DNA of 13,048 nucleotides from CAYRHN01 sp964424115 (GTDB lineage: Bacteria; Chloroflexota; Anaerolineae; Anaerolineales; Anaerolineaceae): assembly GCA_964424115.1 (NCBI GenBank), contig CAYRHN010000038.1:1-13048 (forward strand), in the 5' to 3' direction. Below, one piece after another: positions 11,857 through 13,048 of the stretch; position 1 is the first letter of the stretch; each line of letters begins with the position of its first letter. Both the position numbers and the translations under genes were made by a program. The notes beneath the pieces are model-generated. The model was not told the DNA's origin. It ran no database searches and worked only from the letters and a program-made list of their open reading frames with translations.

Positions 11857-13048
11857 ATGGCAACGAGCCTTTTGCAGTGGCTGTTGAGCACGGACTATAA
11901 AGACAAGGGCGTGAGGGATGCCAAGAAGGATTTGAAGGATCTTGGCAACCAGGTCAAGGGCGGAATCAGCCAATTGACTGGATTCAACCTGACAGGACTA
12001 ACCGTGATCGGCATGGTAGCAGGGCTTGCTGCCGGCGTAAAAAAAGCGGCGGATTACTTCGTCGAATACTCCGACCAAATCCGGGAAGCCAGCAACCTGA
12101 CTGGGATGAGCGCAGAAGAAACCAGCCGACTTGTCCAAGTCGCTGATGATTTTGGGGTTGGGTACGACAAATTAAAAACTATCCTGGCTGGTGCAAATAA
12201 GGCCGGGTTCGAACCAAGCATTGAAAATATCGCCGCCCTGAGCGATCGTTTTTTGGCGCTGGAAGACCCGGTAGCACGGAACAAATTGTTGATGGAAAAG
12301 TTCGGGAAATCTGGAATGGATTTTGCCGAAGTGATGAAGCTGGGTGGAGCCGCCATCCGGGAGAAAGCGGCCGCGGTTGAAGACGGAATGATCCTGGATG
12401 AAAAGGCGCTACAAAAAGGGTTGGAATATAAACAATCTATTGACGCCCTGGAAGATTCATTCAACGCATTGAAAATAGAACTGGCACAGGGTGTTGTTCC
12501 TGCCCTAACAGCCTTTCTAAACGGCGTTAGTGAGGTCTTCACTGTACAGGAAAAAGCCAAACGATCTAACGACCAACAAACGAAATCTACGATCGCTGCA
12601 ACCGAATCCTATGAGGATTACACCAAACGGATGGAAGAGCAGCTTAAAGTCCGGGAGGAAACTCTTGGCGCGGATAAAGCGCAAATGGCCGCCGCTTATG
12701 GTGTGACATATGCCGTGGAAGCCAGCGCCGGAGCTACCGATATACTGACAGAGGCTGAATTCAACCTGATAAAAGCACAATATGGGTTGAATGACATGGT
12801 GAATCAAGGCATCCCTTATTTTGGCGCTCTGGGCAATGCAATGCAATCCACCGCAACAGTCACAGTGAGTTATGAGGACGAATTGAAGGCGCTGAAAGAA
12901 ACGATCGGCGGGCCGGTGGGCAAGGAACTGGACAATTACGCCGAGAAGATGGCCAAGATCAGCGAGGAAACCGATACCACGAAGGCCAAGATTGGCGAAC
13001 TGGAAGCGATCAAAAACCCGACCAAAGACCAGCAGGCCGACCTGGAAG
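11857..13048 (+). CDS. Tape measure protein, N-terminal part (runs off the window)
   Basis: This open frame begins at ATG 11857 (AGGAG at 11848-11852) and stays open for 397 codons to the window end. Tape measure proteins set tail length. It starts MATSLLQWLLSTDYKDKGVRDAKKDL, followed by a hydrophobic helix at about residues 45-61 (LTGLTVIGMVAGLAAGV) and helix-rich sequence. NLTGMSAEETSRLVQVADDFGV (about 80-101) is a very common tape measure segment. The stretch ALEDSFNALKIELAQGVVPAL near 195-220 matches the usual 'l...l...l.....P.l' helix. A Lys/Glu/Gln/Asp-rich coiled-coil region ends the visible part. Much of the interval from about 12,050 to 12,850 uses more A/T-ending codons than neighbouring genes, and GC-rich codons return near 12,890. 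No stop is seen. Confidence 0.92.
   Translation, partial: MATSLLQWLLSTDYKDKGVRDAKKDLKDLGNQVKGGISQLTGFNLTGLTVIGMVAGLAAGVKKAADYFVEYSDQIREASNLTGMSAEETSRLVQVADDFGVGYDKLKTILAGANKAGFEPSIENIAALSDRFLALEDPVARNKLLMEKFGKSGMDFAEVMKLGGAAIREKAAAVEDGMILDEKALQKGLEYKQSIDALEDSFNALKIELAQGVVPALTAFLNGVSEVFTVQEKAKRSNDQQTKSTIAATESYEDYTKRMEEQLKVREETLGADKAQMAAAYGVTYAVEASAGATDILTEAEFNLIKAQYGLNDMVNQGIPYFGALGNAMQSTATVTVSYEDELKALKETIGGPVGKELDNYAEKMAKISEETDTTKAKIGELEAIKNPTKDQQADLE

Overview
The window is the packaging, head and early tail module of a tailed siphovirus, either a free phage or a prophage. All recognisable genes lie on the + strand and are tightly packed, with stop/start overlaps of the GTGA, ATGA and TGATG type. 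No integrase, attachment site, host flank, tRNA or repressor is visible, so lysogeny cannot be judged. The host is uncertain. Short C-rich/G-rich palindromes between genes, together with moderately GC-rich coding, resemble the dispersed palindromes I associate with Chloroflexota (Anaerolineae) genomes and some other environmental bacteria. That host guess is inference.

Layout. Positions 1-761: two small membrane-associated proteins, one with several hydrophobic segments and one coiled coil with a C-terminal membrane anchor (XhlA-like), possibly a holin/lysis pair. Positions 758-3381: HNH endonuclease, P27-family small terminase and HK97-type large terminase, which together form the packaging motor. 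Positions 3378-6570: HK97-family portal, an unusual GGGPSL-motif protein, a ClpP-like prohead protease with a long acidic tail, and a small coiled-coil protein that may be a scaffold. Positions 6598-7746: a major capsid protein that looks like the P22 coat family. Positions 7807-10085: head-tail connector with an internal sequence repeat, HK97 gp10-like neck protein, a probable tail terminator and a small unknown protein. Positions 10191-11162: major tail tube protein. Positions 11230-11849: tail assembly chaperone pair, with a run of nine A residues at the overlap and a downstream reading frame open only in the -1 frame, the classic lambda G/GT arrangement. Position 11857 to the window end: the amino-terminal part of the tape measure protein.

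How it works together: the terminase pair cuts and pumps DNA through the portal into a shell of coat protein, matured by the protease and possibly helped by the small coiled-coil protein. The connector, gp10-like and terminator proteins join head to tail. The tube protein polymerises around the tape measure with help from the G and GT chaperones.

The most unusual feature is a family of six related C-rich/G-rich hairpins (near 4628, 5229, 7769, 9391, 10123 and 11181). All have the same orientation, all sit at gene junctions, and most lie directly before the ribosome binding site of the next gene. Two of them have become coding sequence at the ends of the portal and GGGPSL genes and bracket the GGGPSL gene exactly. 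They look like a mobile or host-derived palindrome that spread through this structural operon, or a shared translation-control element.
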